From the NCBI RefSeq assembly GCF_009687865.1, contig NZ_BLAE01000098.1:1-37305 (forward strand): DNA of 37,305 bases, given 5' to 3'. The DNA comes from Acrocarpospora macrocephala. GTDB taxonomy: Bacteria > Actinomycetota > Actinomycetes > Streptosporangiales > Streptosporangiaceae. The position numbers were made by a program, and so were the translations under genes. Below are positions 22,901 through 33,770 of the stretch, one piece after another. Numbering within the stretch: the stretch's first letter is position 1; each line of letters starts with the position of its first letter. The notes under the pieces are model-generated. The model saw only the letters and a list, made by a program, of their open reading frames with translations, did not search any database and had not been told where the DNA came from.

Positions 22901-25900
22901 TCAGCTATCACTCCGCCGGGCGGCAACCGCCACGAAAGCCGCCCAGGTCCGCGGATGGCTCGCCGTGTCCAGCCAGCTCCAGTACTCCGCGTTCTTGGCC
23001 GCCAGGGCGGCGCGGGCGTCGGCCAGCCGTCCGTCCGCGTCCCCGGACGCCGCCAGCAGCCGCATGACCGCGCGCTGATGCTGGGCTGGGCTGCGCCGCC
23101 GGAACACCTCCTGGGTGCGCCGGAGCGCCTCCGGCACGGAGCCCGCCGTGCGCAGCCGCCGGTGGAAGTCGGTCATGAACAACGCCGTCGCCAGGTCGTG
23201 CACCGGCCACAACGTGATCACGGCCGCCCTCGCCCCCGTCGCCAGCACCCCGCTGATCAGCCCCCGCACGTCGTCCCCCGGCGAAACCCCGCCCTGCCCC
23301 GTACGGCAGGCGCTCAGCACCACCAGATCCGCCCCGAGCGCGGCCCCGGCCAACTCGGCCAACTGCAGCGCCTGCCCGTCGGCGAACAGGACCGCTGACG
23401 ACAGCGGGCTCGACTCGTCCAGCCATGCGTGGGTGGCCAGATGCAGCACCGACGCCCCAGCCGCCAGCACCGCGTCCTTGGTGGCCGCGTCGCCGAGCAG
23501 CGCCTCCCCTTCGCCGGGGAACTGCCGCGCGATCATCCCGGCCTCCAGGCCGCTGGCAGGCAGCCTGCGGGCGTGCCGGCCGGGCTCTCCCGCCGCCCCG
23601 GGGGCACGCATGAAGGCGGGATCGCCCACGGCGAGCAGGCACCCCTCGGCCAGGGCCTTCGGCAGTACAGGACGCAGGAACGGGAGCGCTCCCGCGCCGG
23701 GCAGCACGGAGAGCGTGCGCTGGGCGGCGAGTGGCGCTCCGCGCCACGGCAGCACGCCGAACGGCAGCGAGTGCAGCGCCCCCGACGGCACCACGAGTAC
23801 GTCCCGGTGGGTCACCAGGGCCTCGTGCACCGGCGCGAGCAGGACCGCGGCCAGCTCCCGGGCCGGTCCATCCGGGTCGCCGCCGTTGGCGCACGCGTTC
23901 CTGACCGCGCGGACCAGGCCCGCCACGCCGTCCACGTCCAGCACCCGGGATACCAGCGGGCCGGAGTCGCCGATCGCCCAGACCAGCAGCCGATCTTCCC
24001 GCAGGAGGTAGCTGACCAGGAGCGTGCCCTCCGGCAGCAGCCGGGCTACGGCCTCGGCGCCGAGCGGCTCCGCCCGGGTGTCCAGCTCTCGCCACATCGC
24101 GGGATAGTCCCGGGCCAGCTCCTTTTCCAGAGCGGCCAGCCGCTGTTCGGCCCGCGCCGACCGCTCGGCCAGCCGCGGGTCCGGCGGCTCGCCCCCGGCC
24201 AGCCGGGTCGCCGCCAGGTGCTGCGGCAGCGCCACCTCGGCGTTGGCGGCCCGCCAGCCCGCCAGGGCCGGGATCTCCGCCTCGCCGGTGGCCCGCCGCG
24301 CTTCCAGCAGGTCCAGGAAGGCGCGGTCCCGGGAGCGCTCTCCCACCGCGAACGCCTCCGCGGCCAGCGCGTCCGCCCTGGCCGCGTCCTCGGACCTGGC
24401 CGCCTCGGCGGCCTGCAGCAGGCAGTGCGCCGCGCCGAACTGGATCCGGGACACCACGCGCGGGTCGGCGGGCGCTCGGCGAGCCGCCTCGCCCCGCACC
24501 ACCTCGATGGATCGCAGCGCCTCGCGGTAGAAGCCCACCGCCCGGCCGTAGCCCACCCCAGGACCCCGGCCCGCGGCGCGGGTCTCGGCGGCCAGGCCGC
24601 GCGCGGTCTCGCCCTCGATCTCCAGCGCGGTCCACGGTTCCAGCGAGCGCCGCCACCAGTCCTCGCCCAGCAGGCCGCGCAGCGCCCGCAACTCGATCTC
24701 GGCGTCGGCGTAGGCGCGGTAGCTCAGGAAAGTCGCCGCGGCCAGCTCGTGCTCCCCGGCCCGGACGAGCGTGTCCGCGCCCGGCTCGATCAGGTCCGGC
24801 ATCCCGAAAGCGGCCGCCCGGCCGGCCTGATGAGCGCGGTAGGCGCGGTGCGCCCGGTAGGCCGCCGCCGCCCGCGCCCATTCCCGCCGCCGGCCCAGCA
24901 CGTGGGCCCGGTGCAGGTCGCGGCGCTCGGGGTCGGCGCGGTCCGCGGCGCGCATCGCCTCGGTGAAGAGCAGGCTCGCCTCCCGCGCCTGGCCGCGGGC
25001 CAGCGCGGCCGCCGCCCGGGACGCGGGGACGTGCACCTCGGCGGCCTCCAGCGCGTCCCCCGCGTTCTTGACCAGCAGCCACGCTTCGAGCAGTTCGTCC
25101 AGGTTGGGGGCGAGGGTGTCGTCGTCCTCGTCCTCCAGATCGGCGGGTTCCGGGTCGTCGTTCAGCAGGGGCAGCCTGGCCATGGCCGACCTGATCCGGT
25201 CCGCCGTGCGCCGCAGCGCGTCCGGGTCGCCGCCGGTCGTGTTCAGCAGGCGCAGGTGCTCCAGGAGGATGTCGACCAGCCGGACGCTCTCCCGCAGCGC
25301 CAGCGCCGGGCGGCGGCGGATGTCGGCCTCGAACAGGGCCGCCGCCTCCGCCAGCGACACCTGCGCCCCGGCCCGGTCCCCGACCGACAGCCGGAGCATG
25401 CCCAGGTCGGTGACCGACTGCGCCTCGTTGCCCGCGAACCCGAGCGCGCCGTGGATCCGCCTGGCCAGCCGGTGGCAGCACGCCGCGCGCTGGTAGTGCC
25501 CGGCGCGGGCGGCGTGGTGGCCCTCCTGGGAGCAGAGCGCGCCCAGCCCCTCCGCCAGGCTCAGGCTGCCCGGGCCGTGCGCCCAGATGGCCAGCTCACC
25601 GATGCCCTCGGCCGGGTCGAACGGCTCGCCCGCCGCGATCGCGGCCAGCGCCAGGTGCGTCCACGCGGTCCAGCGCAGCCGCTGGTCCCCGGCCTCGCAG
25701 GCCATCTTCTCCGCCTCGGTGGCCAGCGCCACCGTCGCCGCGCCGTCCCCCGCGAGCCGGGCCAGGTAGGCGCGGCGCAGCTTCAGCGCGGCCAGCAGGC
25801 GCTGCGCGACTATCTCATCCTCGGCCGCGTCGCCCAGGACGCGTTCCGCCGCCGCGTACGCCCGCTCGGCCAGGTCGGGCCTGATCTGGCGGCCGGGCAG

Positions 25901-26677
25901 CACCCGGGCCTCGGCGTGGCCGGTGCGCGCGCCGAGGCTGAGCACCGGCCAGTGGTCCAGCAGCAGCGGCGAGGTGCGGATCGCCGCCGCCCAGTCGCCG
26001 CGCATCAGCAGGGCCAGCGCGTAGCCGTGCGGGTCGCCCGCGCACCGCTGTTCGGCCTCGGCGAGCAGCTCCGCCGCGCGCTCGTCCATCCCGGCCTCGT
26101 GGCACAGGGTGGCCATCGCCCGGCAGACCAGCGCGGCCACCGGATTCAGGCCGGGATCGGCCAGCGTGCCGCGCAGCCCGGACAGCCGGCCGGTGACGAC
26201 CTCCAGCAGCTCGTTCAGGTCCTCCGGGGTGCTGCCCGCGGTCACCGCGGAGCGCAGCGTGGACTGGGCGGCCGGCAGGTCGGCCGCGACCCTGAGGATC
26301 ACCCCGGCGTTGAGGTCCAGGCTGAGGTTCGCGGCGTTCCCCCGGGTCGCCGCCTGGTAGGCGCGGCTCAGCCGTTCCTCGTCCAGCCGGGAGGTCTCCG
26401 GCCAGGGTTCGCGGGCCTCCATTTCCGGCGTCACCGCGCCGCAGCCGTCCGGCCACTGCGCGTAGCGGCCGATCCGCGCCAGGCGGGTCCAGGCCAGGCA
26501 GTGCACCAGCAGCGCCGAGCCGTGCGGCGCCAGCCAGGTGGCGCGCTGGAGCAGGTCGAGGGCTGTGCCCATGTCACCGGCCCGGGTGGCGGCGGTGGCC
26601 TGGGCCAGCAGCCGTTCGGGCGAGTCCCCGGGTGACTTCCCGGACGGTCCACCGTACTCGGGAGCGAAGAAATCCAC
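22901..26677 (-). CDS. TPR-CHAT protease (second)
   Basis: A 1258-residue protein, the largest in the window. About residues 20-850 are TPR-like helical repeats; the C-terminus (about 930-1258) is a CHAT peptidase with H1083 in LHLATHAW and C1124 in VVLSACRTGQG, a perfect match to the family dyad. TLLVSYLLREDRLLVWAIG, LVVPSGALHSLPFGVLPW and the GDDVRGLISGVLATGA segment are also typical. It shares architecture but not close sequence with the first CHAT protein and is probably a paralog with a different trigger or substrate. GTG 26677 has no ribosome-binding site, so leaderless translation or a different start is possible. It leads into the macro-domain gene (25 bases). Confidence 0.9.
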   Translation of the reverse strand: MDFFAPEYGGPSGKSPGDSPERLLAQATAATRAGDMGTALDLLQRATWLAPHGSALLVHCLAWTRLARIGRYAQWPDGCGAVTPEMEAREPWPETSRLDEERLSRAYQAATRGNAANLSLDLNAGVILRVAADLPAAQSTLRSAVTAGSTPEDLNELLEVVTGRLSGLRGTLADPGLNPVAALVCRAMATLCHEAGMDERAAELLAEAEQRCAGDPHGYALALLMRGDWAAAIRTSPLLLDHWPVLSLGARTGHAEARVLPGRQIRPDLAERAYAAAERVLGDAAEDEIVAQRLLAALKLRRAYLARLAGDGAATVALATEAEKMACEAGDQRLRWTAWTHLALAAIAAGEPFDPAEGIGELAIWAHGPGSLSLAEGLGALCSQEGHHAARAGHYQRAACCHRLARRIHGALGFAGNEAQSVTDLGMLRLSVGDRAGAQVSLAEAAALFEADIRRRPALALRESVRLVDILLEHLRLLNTTGGDPDALRRTADRIRSAMARLPLLNDDPEPADLEDEDDDTLAPNLDELLEAWLLVKNAGDALEAAEVHVPASRAAAALARGQAREASLLFTEAMRAADRADPERRDLHRAHVLGRRREWARAAAAYRAHRAYRAHQAGRAAAFGMPDLIEPGADTLVRAGEHELAAATFLSYRAYADAEIELRALRGLLGEDWWRRSLEPWTALEIEGETARGLAAETRAAGRGPGVGYGRAVGFYREALRSIEVVRGEAARRAPADPRVVSRIQFGAAHCLLQAAEAARSEDAARADALAAEAFAVGERSRDRAFLDLLEARRATGEAEIPALAGWRAANAEVALPQHLAATRLAGGEPPDPRLAERSARAEQRLAALEKELARDYPAMWRELDTRAEPLGAEAVARLLPEGTLLVSYLLREDRLLVWAIGDSGPLVSRVLDVDGVAGLVRAVRNACANGGDPDGPARELAAVLLAPVHEALVTHRDVLVVPSGALHSLPFGVLPWRGAPLAAQRTLSVLPGAGALPFLRPVLPKALAEGCLLAVGDPAFMRAPGAAGEPGRHARRLPASGLEAGMIARQFPGEGEALLGDAATKDAVLAAGASVLHLATHAWLDESSPLSSAVLFADGQALQLAELAGAALGADLVVLSACRTGQGGVSPGDDVRGLISGVLATGARAAVITLWPVHDLATALFMTDFHRRLRTAGSVPEALRRTQEVFRRRSPAQHQRAVMRLLAASGDADGRLADARAALAAKNAEYWSWLDTASHPRTWAAFVAVAARRSDS

Positions 26678-26776
26678 TGAAATCCACTTATTCCGATCTA
26701 GGGCCGGATTCGGCTGGGCGTGGTCCCCGCCCGCTCAGCCGAGCCTCCAGGCTTCGTATGATCTTGGTGATCTTGA

Positions 26777-27016
26777 TCAGGGTGATGAGGACGGGGTGGT
26801 CACGGAGGTGGACCGCCATGGGGCCTGCTGCGGGATCAGCAGCAGGGCCACGACGACCGCGAGGCCGACCACGAACGTGGTCAGGATGCCCAGCAGGATG
26901 TAGAGGCTCTTGGGAACGTCCCGGCGCGGCGCCGGGGCGTAGGTGACGGGCAGGCGGGTGGCGGGAATGAACACCGTGCCGTGGTGGACTTCCTGCTCAT
27001 GTTGTTGCTGTGACAT
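26777..27016 (-). CDS. Small single-pass membrane protein
   Basis: A 79-residue protein with a polar Gln/His-rich N-terminus (1-36), one strong hydrophobic helix (about 37-61) and a short Ser/Thr-rich tail. The start ATG at 27016 has GGCGAGG just upstream. No known family is recognised. It is the first gene of the run leading into the second CHAT protease (99 bases downstream), so it could be a membrane tether or trigger for that protein, but nothing in the sequence proves this. It is divergent from the phosphoglucomutase gene with 208 bases between. Confidence 0.65.
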   Translation of the reverse strand: MSQQQHEQEVHHGTVFIPATRLPVTYAPAPRRDVPKSLYILLGILTTFVVGLAVVVALLLIPQQAPWRSTSVTTPSSSP

Positions 27017-27224
27017 TGCCTCGCCGATCGCTGAAGGGGAGCCTGGTAGGGCGGCACTCGAAGAGTTCAGTCAGATTGACGGTTCCCTGTCGTCATTGGT
27101 TTACCCCACTATTCCTAAGCGTGACACAACTGGATGAGCCGGACCAGTCGCCAACGATGATCGTGTGTTTGGCAGACTTGGCGTGTGTCCGGTCTGACCA
27201 GGAATCGTGGGAGTGTGAGCAGCC

Positions 27225-28865
<1,641 letters not shown>

Positions 28866-28905
28866 CCATTGACCTTTCCCGGGGGGCGGCTGAGAGGATG
28901 CCGTC

Positions 28906-29895
28906 ATGCCGCTCTTTGATCTTCCGGTCGCCGACCTGCGCCGTTACACCCCCGCCGTCGCGGAGCCGGCGGACTTCGACGACTTCTGGTCCGCCACCCT
29001 GGCCGAGACGCGGGGGCACGCCCTCGCGCCGGTCTTCGAACCCGTGGACATCGGGCTTGAGCTCGTCGAGGTGTTCGACGTGACGTTCGCGGGCTGGGCG
29101 GGGGAGCCGGTGCGCGGCTGGTTCCTGGTGCCGGCCGGGCGTCCGGGGCCGCTGCCGTGCGTGGTGCAGTTCCAGGGGTACGGGGGCGGGCGCGGCCTGC
29201 CGCACCAGTGGCTCTACTGGGCGAACGCCGGATACGCGCACCTGTTCATGGACACCCGCGGGCAGGGGAGCGGCTGGTCGGTCGGGCACACGCCGGATCC
29301 GGCCGGATCGGCGCCGGCGCATCCCGGGTTCATGACGCGGGGGATCGAGGATCCGGAGACGTATTACTACCGGCGGGTGTTCGCGGACGCGGTCCGGGCG
29401 GTGGAGGCGGCGCGCGCGCATCCGCGGGTGGATCCGGAGCGGGTGGCCGTGACCGGGGTGAGCCAGGGCGGCGGCATCACGATCGCGGTGTCCGGGCTGG
29501 TGCCGGATGTGGCCGCGGCCATGCCGGACGTGCCGTTCCTGTGCGACTTCCGGCGCGCCATCGAGATCACCCCCAAAGACCCTTATCCCGAAATAGTGCG
29601 ATATTTGACTGTTCAGCGGGACAAGGTGGAGGCGGTGATGCGGACGTTGTCGTACTTCGACGGGGTGTCCTTCGCGCGGCGGGCCGCCGCGCCCGCGCTG
29701 TTCTCGGTGGGGTTGATGGACATGGTCTGCCCGCCGTCCACCGTCTACGCGGCCTTCAACTCCTACGCGGGGGCCGACAAGAGCATCGTCGAATACCCCT
29801 TCAACGACCATGAGGGCGGCGGTGCTTTCCAGGAGCGCGAACAGCTGAACTGGCTGCGGGCCAGGAAACCCTCGGAAGGGACGTCGGCTTCGTGA
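28906..29895 (+). CDS. Acetyl xylan esterase / cephalosporin-C deacetylase family hydrolase
   Basis: A 329-residue alpha/beta hydrolase of the AXE1 family, which removes acetyl groups from xylooligosaccharides or cephalosporin C. The catalytic triad is visible: S186 in VTGVSQGGG, D272 in SVGLMDMVCPPSTVYA and H302 in FNDHEGGG; VQFQGYGGG holds the oxyanion-hole region and FMDTRGQG is a family signature. No signal peptide is present, so it acts inside the cell, as is usual for this family. ATG 28906 has GAGAGG eight bases upstream. An SDR gene follows after 25 bases and may be co-transcribed. Confidence 0.93.
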   Translation: MPLFDLPVADLRRYTPAVAEPADFDDFWSATLAETRGHALAPVFEPVDIGLELVEVFDVTFAGWAGEPVRGWFLVPAGRPGPLPCVVQFQGYGGGRGLPHQWLYWANAGYAHLFMDTRGQGSGWSVGHTPDPAGSAPAHPGFMTRGIEDPETYYYRRVFADAVRAVEAARAHPRVDPERVAVTGVSQGGGITIAVSGLVPDVAAAMPDVPFLCDFRRAIEITPKDPYPEIVRYLTVQRDKVEAVMRTLSYFDGVSFARRAAAPALFSVGLMDMVCPPSTVYAAFNSYAGADKSIVEYPFNDHEGGGAFQEREQLNWLRARKPSEGTSAS

Positions 29896-29920
29896 ACACC
29901 GCGACCGGCGAGGTGCCGCT

Positions 29921-30640
29921 GTGATCGCGCTCATCACCGGCGGCGCCAACGGCATCGGCGCGGCCGTGGCGCGGCGGCTGGCCGCCGACGGCGCGAAGAT
30001 CGTCCTCGCCGACGTGGACGACGCGGCCGGCCAGGAGCTCGCCGCCGACATCGGCGCGTTGTACGTGCGCTGCGACGTCTCCGCGCTCGCCGACAACGAG
30101 GCGGCCGTCGCCGCCGCCCTGTCCACCTACGGGGGCCTTGATCTGGCCTTTCTCAACGCGGGCGTGACCTCGGGCTGCGGTCTGGGGGAGGACTTCGACC
30201 TGGCGAAGTACCGCCGCGCGATGGGCGTCAACCTGGACGGGGTCGTGTTCGGCGTGCACGCGGCGCTGCCCGCGCTGACCGCGTCCGGCGGGACGATCGT
30301 GGCCACGGCCAGCATGGCGGGGATCGTCGGGGTGGAAGCCGATCCGATCTACGCGGCCAACAAGCACGCCGTGGTCGGCCTGGTGCGGTCGCTGGCCGGG
30401 CAGCTGGCTCCGGCCGGGGTCCGGGTGCAGGCGTTGTGCCCGTCGTTCGCCGACACCGCGATCATCGGCGAGCACCGGGCGCTGCTGTCGGAGCTGGGCT
30501 TTCCGATCCTCCCCGTGTCCGACGTCGTCGAGACGTTCCTGCGGGTGCTCGAAAGCGACGGAACCGGGGAGTGCTGGTTCGTGGTGCCGGGGCGGGAGAG
30601 CGCTCCATTCCAGTTTCGGGGCGTGCCGGGGCCACGCTAG
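29921..30640 (+). CDS. Short-chain dehydrogenase/reductase
   Basis: A 239-residue classical SDR oxidoreductase. TGGANGIG (6-13) is the dinucleotide loop, D31 in VLADVD suggests NAD(H) preference, LNAG with N79 stabilises the fold, and the catalytic triad is S131, Y144 and K148 (YAANK). The substrate loop is short, with SFADTAI after the PG-like segment (CPSF instead of PG). GTG 29921 starts the protein at the first strand. It follows the esterase gene by 25 bases and precedes the damaged MFS gene start by nine bases. The substrate is unknown; small alcohols or acyl carriers are typical for the family. Confidence 0.9.
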   Translation: MIALITGGANGIGAAVARRLAADGAKIVLADVDDAAGQELAADIGALYVRCDVSALADNEAAVAAALSTYGGLDLAFLNAGVTSGCGLGEDFDLAKYRRAMGVNLDGVVFGVHAALPALTASGGTIVATASMAGIVGVEADPIYAANKHAVVGLVRSLAGQLAPAGVRVQALCPSFADTAIIGEHRALLSELGFPILPVSDVVETFLRVLESDGTGECWFVVPGRESAPFQFRGVPGPR

Positions 30641-30649
30641 GGTGAGGGC

Positions 30650-30742
30650 ATGACGTGGCGACATTGATCCTCACCTGAGGCACGGTTCACGCGCAGGCTC
30701 TACGCCTACGCGTTTTTTGAGGACTTCGTCCTGCTCTACCCG
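30650..30742 (+). pseudogene. Broken 5' segment of the MFS gene (in-frame TGA)
   Basis: ATG 30650, ACG, TGG, CGA, CAT, then TGA at 30665-30667, in the frame of the downstream MFS gene. After the stop the frame stays open and encodes typical first-helix residues up to GTG 30743. This looks like a nonsense change in codon 6 of a 391-residue transporter. Confidence 0.55.
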
Positions 30743-31825
30743 GTGTATGCGGTCCTGTTCACCGACGCCGGGTTGTCGCCCGCGCAGATCTCCTCGCTGT
30801 TCGCCATCTGGTCGGTGACGGCGTTCGCGCTGGAGATCCCCTCCGGCGTGTGGGCCGACGTGTTCTCCCGCCGGACCATGCTGATCGCCGCACCCGTGCT
30901 GACCGGCGCCGGTTTCGCGCTGTGGACCTTCTTCCCGGGGTACGCCGCCTTCGCGATCGGCTTCGTGCTCTGGGGCGCGGGCACGGCCGCCTCCTCCGGC
31001 ACCCTGCAGGCCCTGGTCTACGAGGAACTCGTCAAGCTGGACGCCGAGGACTCCTACGCGAAGGTCATCGGCCGCCAGGACGCCATCGGCAACGGCGGGG
31101 GAGCGATCGCCACCGCGCTGGCCGCCCCGGTCCTGGCCGCCGGCGGCTACCTCGCCGTCGGCGTCGCCAGCGTGGCCGCCTGCCTGATCGCCGCCGCCCT
31201 GGCCAGGACGCTGCCGGAATCCCGTACCCAGCCGGAGGATCGCGAGAGTTACGCCGCCGTCCTGCGGTCGGGCCTGGGCGAGGTGCGCGCCTCGCCCAGG
31301 CTCCGGCACAGCCTGATCCTGGTCGCGGTCATCATGGGCGTCACCGCCCTCGACGAGTACCTCCCGCTGCTGGCCGCGGCCACCGGCGTCGGCGCCGCCG
31401 GAGTGCCCTGGCTGATGCTGATGCTGTTCGCCACGGCCACCGCGGGCGGCTGGCTCGCTGGCCAGGGCGCCCGCTGGACCGCCCTCGGCGTGGCCACCGC
31501 CGCCCTGCTGCTCGCCGCCGGCGCCGCCTGGCGCACGCCGCTGGGGTTCGCTCTGGTCGCCGCCGCGTACGGCATCGTGGAATGGGCCACCGCCGCGCTG
31601 GAGGCCGACCTGCAGGACGACCTCACCGACCGCTCCCGGGCCACGGTCACCTCCATGTCCGGCCTGGGCGCGGAGGTGTTCGCCGTGCTGGCCTTCGCCG
31701 GGTACGCCCTGGGCTCGGTGTGGGCGCAACCATGGCTGCTGTTCACGCTGGCGGCGGTGCCGTACCTGCTGATCGCGGCGGCCGTCAGGCGGGGACCGCG
31801 CGGACCCAGCCGCGATCGGGAGTGA
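30743..31825 (+). CDS. MFS transporter with disrupted 5' end
   Basis: A major facilitator superfamily protein, 360 residues from GTG 30743. Its membrane segments, the LEIPSGVWADVFSRRTML loop (motif A type) and a C-terminal half with several hydrophobic helices are all clear. The natural start is probably earlier: ATG 30650 follows AGGG at seven bases and is in the same frame, and the codons between (RLYAYAFFEDFVLLYP...) read like a first membrane helix. But codon 6 after that ATG is TGA (30665-30667), and no start codon lies between the stop and 30743. Either translation begins at 30743 with a trimmed first helix, or the gene is a recent pseudogene, or there is a sequence error. The 3' end overlaps the convergent methyltransferase by 41 bases. 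Confidence 0.75.
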   Translation: MYAVLFTDAGLSPAQISSLFAIWSVTAFALEIPSGVWADVFSRRTMLIAAPVLTGAGFALWTFFPGYAAFAIGFVLWGAGTAASSGTLQALVYEELVKLDAEDSYAKVIGRQDAIGNGGGAIATALAAPVLAAGGYLAVGVASVAACLIAAALARTLPESRTQPEDRESYAAVLRSGLGEVRASPRLRHSLILVAVIMGVTALDEYLPLLAAATGVGAAGVPWLMLMLFATATAGGWLAGQGARWTALGVATAALLLAAGAAWRTPLGFALVAAAYGIVEWATAALEADLQDDLTDRSRATVTSMSGLGAEVFAVLAFAGYALGSVWAQPWLLFTLAAVPYLLIAAAVRRGPRGPSRDRE

Positions 31826-32471
31826 GGAAACCCGAGATGGTCAGCCCCGCCGCGTTCAGCGACTCCTCCAGGAAGTCGTCCTCCAGGCGCTTGCTGAGGT
31901 AGTAGTGGGTCCAGGTGCGGTCGCCCAGCGTGTAGCGCATGGTCATGCCGAGCAGGCCGGGTCCCGGGCGCTGGATGTCGGTCACCGCGACCGTGTGGCC
32001 CTCGCCGGCGACCCGTTCCGTCAGGGTGACCGTGTCGTACCATTCCGGCGGCTGCCGCTGCAGGATCACGCTCCCGCCGTCGGCCACGTGCCGCCGGCAG
32101 GTGCGCAGGAACGCGGCGCGCAGGTCGTCGTCGGCCGTCTCGATCACGTACGACATCAGCAGCACGACGTCGAAGACCTCGGCGAGGGCGAGACCCTGGA
32201 TCGAGGACACGACCGTCGTGGCCCCTGTGATATGTCCCAGCATCTCCGGCGATTCGTCCACCGCGACCACCTCGTGGCCGAGCGCCAGCAGCCCGTGCGT
32301 CACCCGCCCGGTGCCCGCGCCCAGCTCCAGGATCCGGGCCCCGGCGGGCACCGCGCCGTGGATCAGCTCGGGTTCGCCGCGCGGCTTGAGGGTCGCGTAG
32401 TAGTCGACGGCGCAGCCGTCCGGCGTGATGGTTCCCGGCCCGGTGCCGTGATACAGGGGTCCTGTTGTCAT
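31785..32471 (-). CDS. Class I SAM-dependent methyltransferase
   Basis: A 228-residue class I methyltransferase. ILELGAGTGRV (about 47-57) is the SAM-binding glycine motif I, VVAVDESPEML the acidic motif II and FDVVLLMSYVIE the post-II strand. The substrate is unknown. ATG 32471 begins 28 residues or so before the core. It is convergent with the MFS gene, with a 41-base overlap, and lies 18 bases downstream of a GNAT gene on the same strand, so the two are likely co-transcribed. Confidence 0.88.
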   Translation of the reverse strand: MTTGPLYHGTGPGTITPDGCAVDYYATLKPRGEPELIHGAVPAGARILELGAGTGRVTHGLLALGHEVVAVDESPEMLGHITGATTVVSSIQGLALAEVFDVVLLMSYVIETADDDLRAAFLRTCRRHVADGGSVILQRQPPEWYDTVTLTERVAGEGHTVAVTDIQRPGPGLLGMTMRYTLGDRTWTHYYLSKRLEDDFLEESLNAAGLTISGFLTPDRGWVRAVPA

Positions 32472-32489
32472 ACGGCCATCCTGCCCCGG

Positions 32490-32996
32490 TTAAGGGCGGA
32501 TCGCGGAGAACAAGATCTGATCGTGCCAGCGGCCGCCCCGCCACTGGGCGCGGCGCAGCGTGCCCTCCCGGGTGAAGCCCGCCTTCTCCAGCGCGCGCTG
32601 CTCGGCGAAGTTGCCCGCGTCGGTGAAGGACTGCACGCGCTCGGCCCTGGTGTGCGCGAACAGGTAGGCGACGAGCTGCCGCTGCGCCTCCGACCCGGCG
32701 CCCTTGCCGCGGAAGTCGGCGAAGACGCAGATGCCGATGGTCCAGCACCAGGAGGTCGCGTCCGGGCCCCAGGAGTTCATCCACCAGGCCACCCACCCGG
32801 CCTGCTGCCCGTCGGCCTCGATCGTGAGACGCCCGGAATCATGCCCGAGCAGGCCGTTCTCGGCGAACTCCCGGCGCAGGCCATGCGAGCTCCGGTGCCC
32901 GAACCACTGGAACTCCCCGGTGCCCTCCGGAGTGGTGCGTTCCCGGTCGAAGATGTCCAGATCGCTCACCCTGACCGGCCGAAGCGTGACCTCCAT
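32490..32996 (-). CDS. GNAT family N-acetyltransferase (RimJ/RimL-like)
   Basis: A 168-residue GNAT acetyltransferase. The N-terminal strand MEVTLRPVRVSDL, the long CoA-loop segment IGICVFADFRGKGAGSEAQRQL (split after FRG; loop G-K-G-A-G-S) and the ending NFAEQRALEKAGFTREGTLRR match the RimJ/RimL-type group acting on protein N-termini or antibiotics. ATG 32996 is the only good start. The methyltransferase gene follows after 18 bases. The target is unknown. Confidence 0.88.
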   Translation of the reverse strand: MEVTLRPVRVSDLDIFDRERTTPEGTGEFQWFGHRSSHGLRREFAENGLLGHDSGRLTIEADGQQAGWVAWWMNSWGPDATSWCWTIGICVFADFRGKGAGSEAQRQLVAYLFAHTRAERVQSFTDAGNFAEQRALEKAGFTREGTLRRAQWRGGRWHDQILFSAIRP

Positions 32997-33121
32997 CGAT
33001 CGCCCTCTCTGTGTTGGCGTTCAGCCTGTGTCTTCCCTCGTCTCTCCGGTCACCGCACTCCCCGCGTCCCTCAGCCCGGACGCGGGCGCGCCTTCACGGG
33101 TCGGCGGTACAGAATAAGGCG

Positions 33122-33757
33122 TCAAGGGTCGGCGCGCGTCAGGTAGGTGCCGAAACCGGTCTCCAGGAGATCGAAGCCCACGTTGGCGGTGGCGACGGCG
33201 TCGGGGTAGACGTCGTCGGCCGCCTCCCCGGCGACGAGCCTGCGGGTGTTCATCACCTGCAGGCGACGCCAGAGGGCGGTCAGCTGACTGGCCACGATGG
33301 GCGCGCGCGGGTCGCCCGGAGCCTCAGCCTCCAGCAGCTGGGCCAGCCGCTCCTCGGCGAAGACCTGGATCATGTACAGCCGGGACATCAGGGACGGGGT
33401 GTTCCGGACGAGATACAGCAGGTCCTGGAGCATCTGGCCGTCATCGAGACCGGTGTCGGGACTGCGCCGCTCCAGGCGTTCCAGGAACGCCCGGCGGGAG
33501 GCGGCGACGATCGACTCACCGGGCCGCCGTTCCCCGAGGATCTCGGCGGCGTCCGCGTTCATCTGCTCTTCCATGGGGGCGAGCACGAGGTCTTCCTTGG
33601 TCGGGAAGTAGTTGAAGACGGTCATCTTGGAGACCTGGGCGGCCGCGGCCACCTCGGCGACGGACACGGCGTCGAACCCCCGCTCCAGAAACAGCGCAAG
33701 CGCCGCCTCATGGATGGCATGCCTGGTCTGGAGCTTCTTCTGTTCACGCAGGCCCAT
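33122..33757 (-). CDS. TetR-family transcriptional regulator
   Basis: A 211-residue TetR regulator. Residues 1-55 form the DNA-binding region: a lysine-rich start REQKKLQTRHAIHEAA, helix 2 SVAEVAAAA, and the recognition helix VSKMTVFNYFPTKEDL. The C-terminal part is a helical ligand pocket. By position it is the likely repressor of the DHA2 efflux gene (35732-37174), the usual divergent neighbour, but the two are now separated by about 2 kb carrying the ImmA/PIN module. ATG 33757 is the start. A decayed second copy of its 5' end lies just before the efflux gene. Family firm, target inferred. Confidence 0.92.
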   Translation of the reverse strand: MGLREQKKLQTRHAIHEAALALFLERGFDAVSVAEVAAAAQVSKMTVFNYFPTKEDLVLAPMEEQMNADAAEILGERRPGESIVAASRRAFLERLERRSPDTGLDDGQMLQDLLYLVRNTPSLMSRLYMIQVFAEERLAQLLEAEAPGDPRAPIVASQLTALWRRLQVMNTRRLVAGEAADDVYPDAVATANVGFDLLETGFGTYLTRADP

Positions 33758-33770
33758 GCCGCGAGCCTAT

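Noticed and set aside
23429-26635. 1068-residue plus-strand open frame
   Set aside because: It lies antisense to the second CHAT gene, is Gln/Arg/Gly/Pro-rich and shows no domain; a shadow of the GC-rich third codon position.
26675-26687. GTGGATTTC direct repeat at the CHAT 2 start as a regulatory site
   Set aside because: Two adjacent 9-base copies are too short to separate from chance, and the upstream copy is out of frame as a start.
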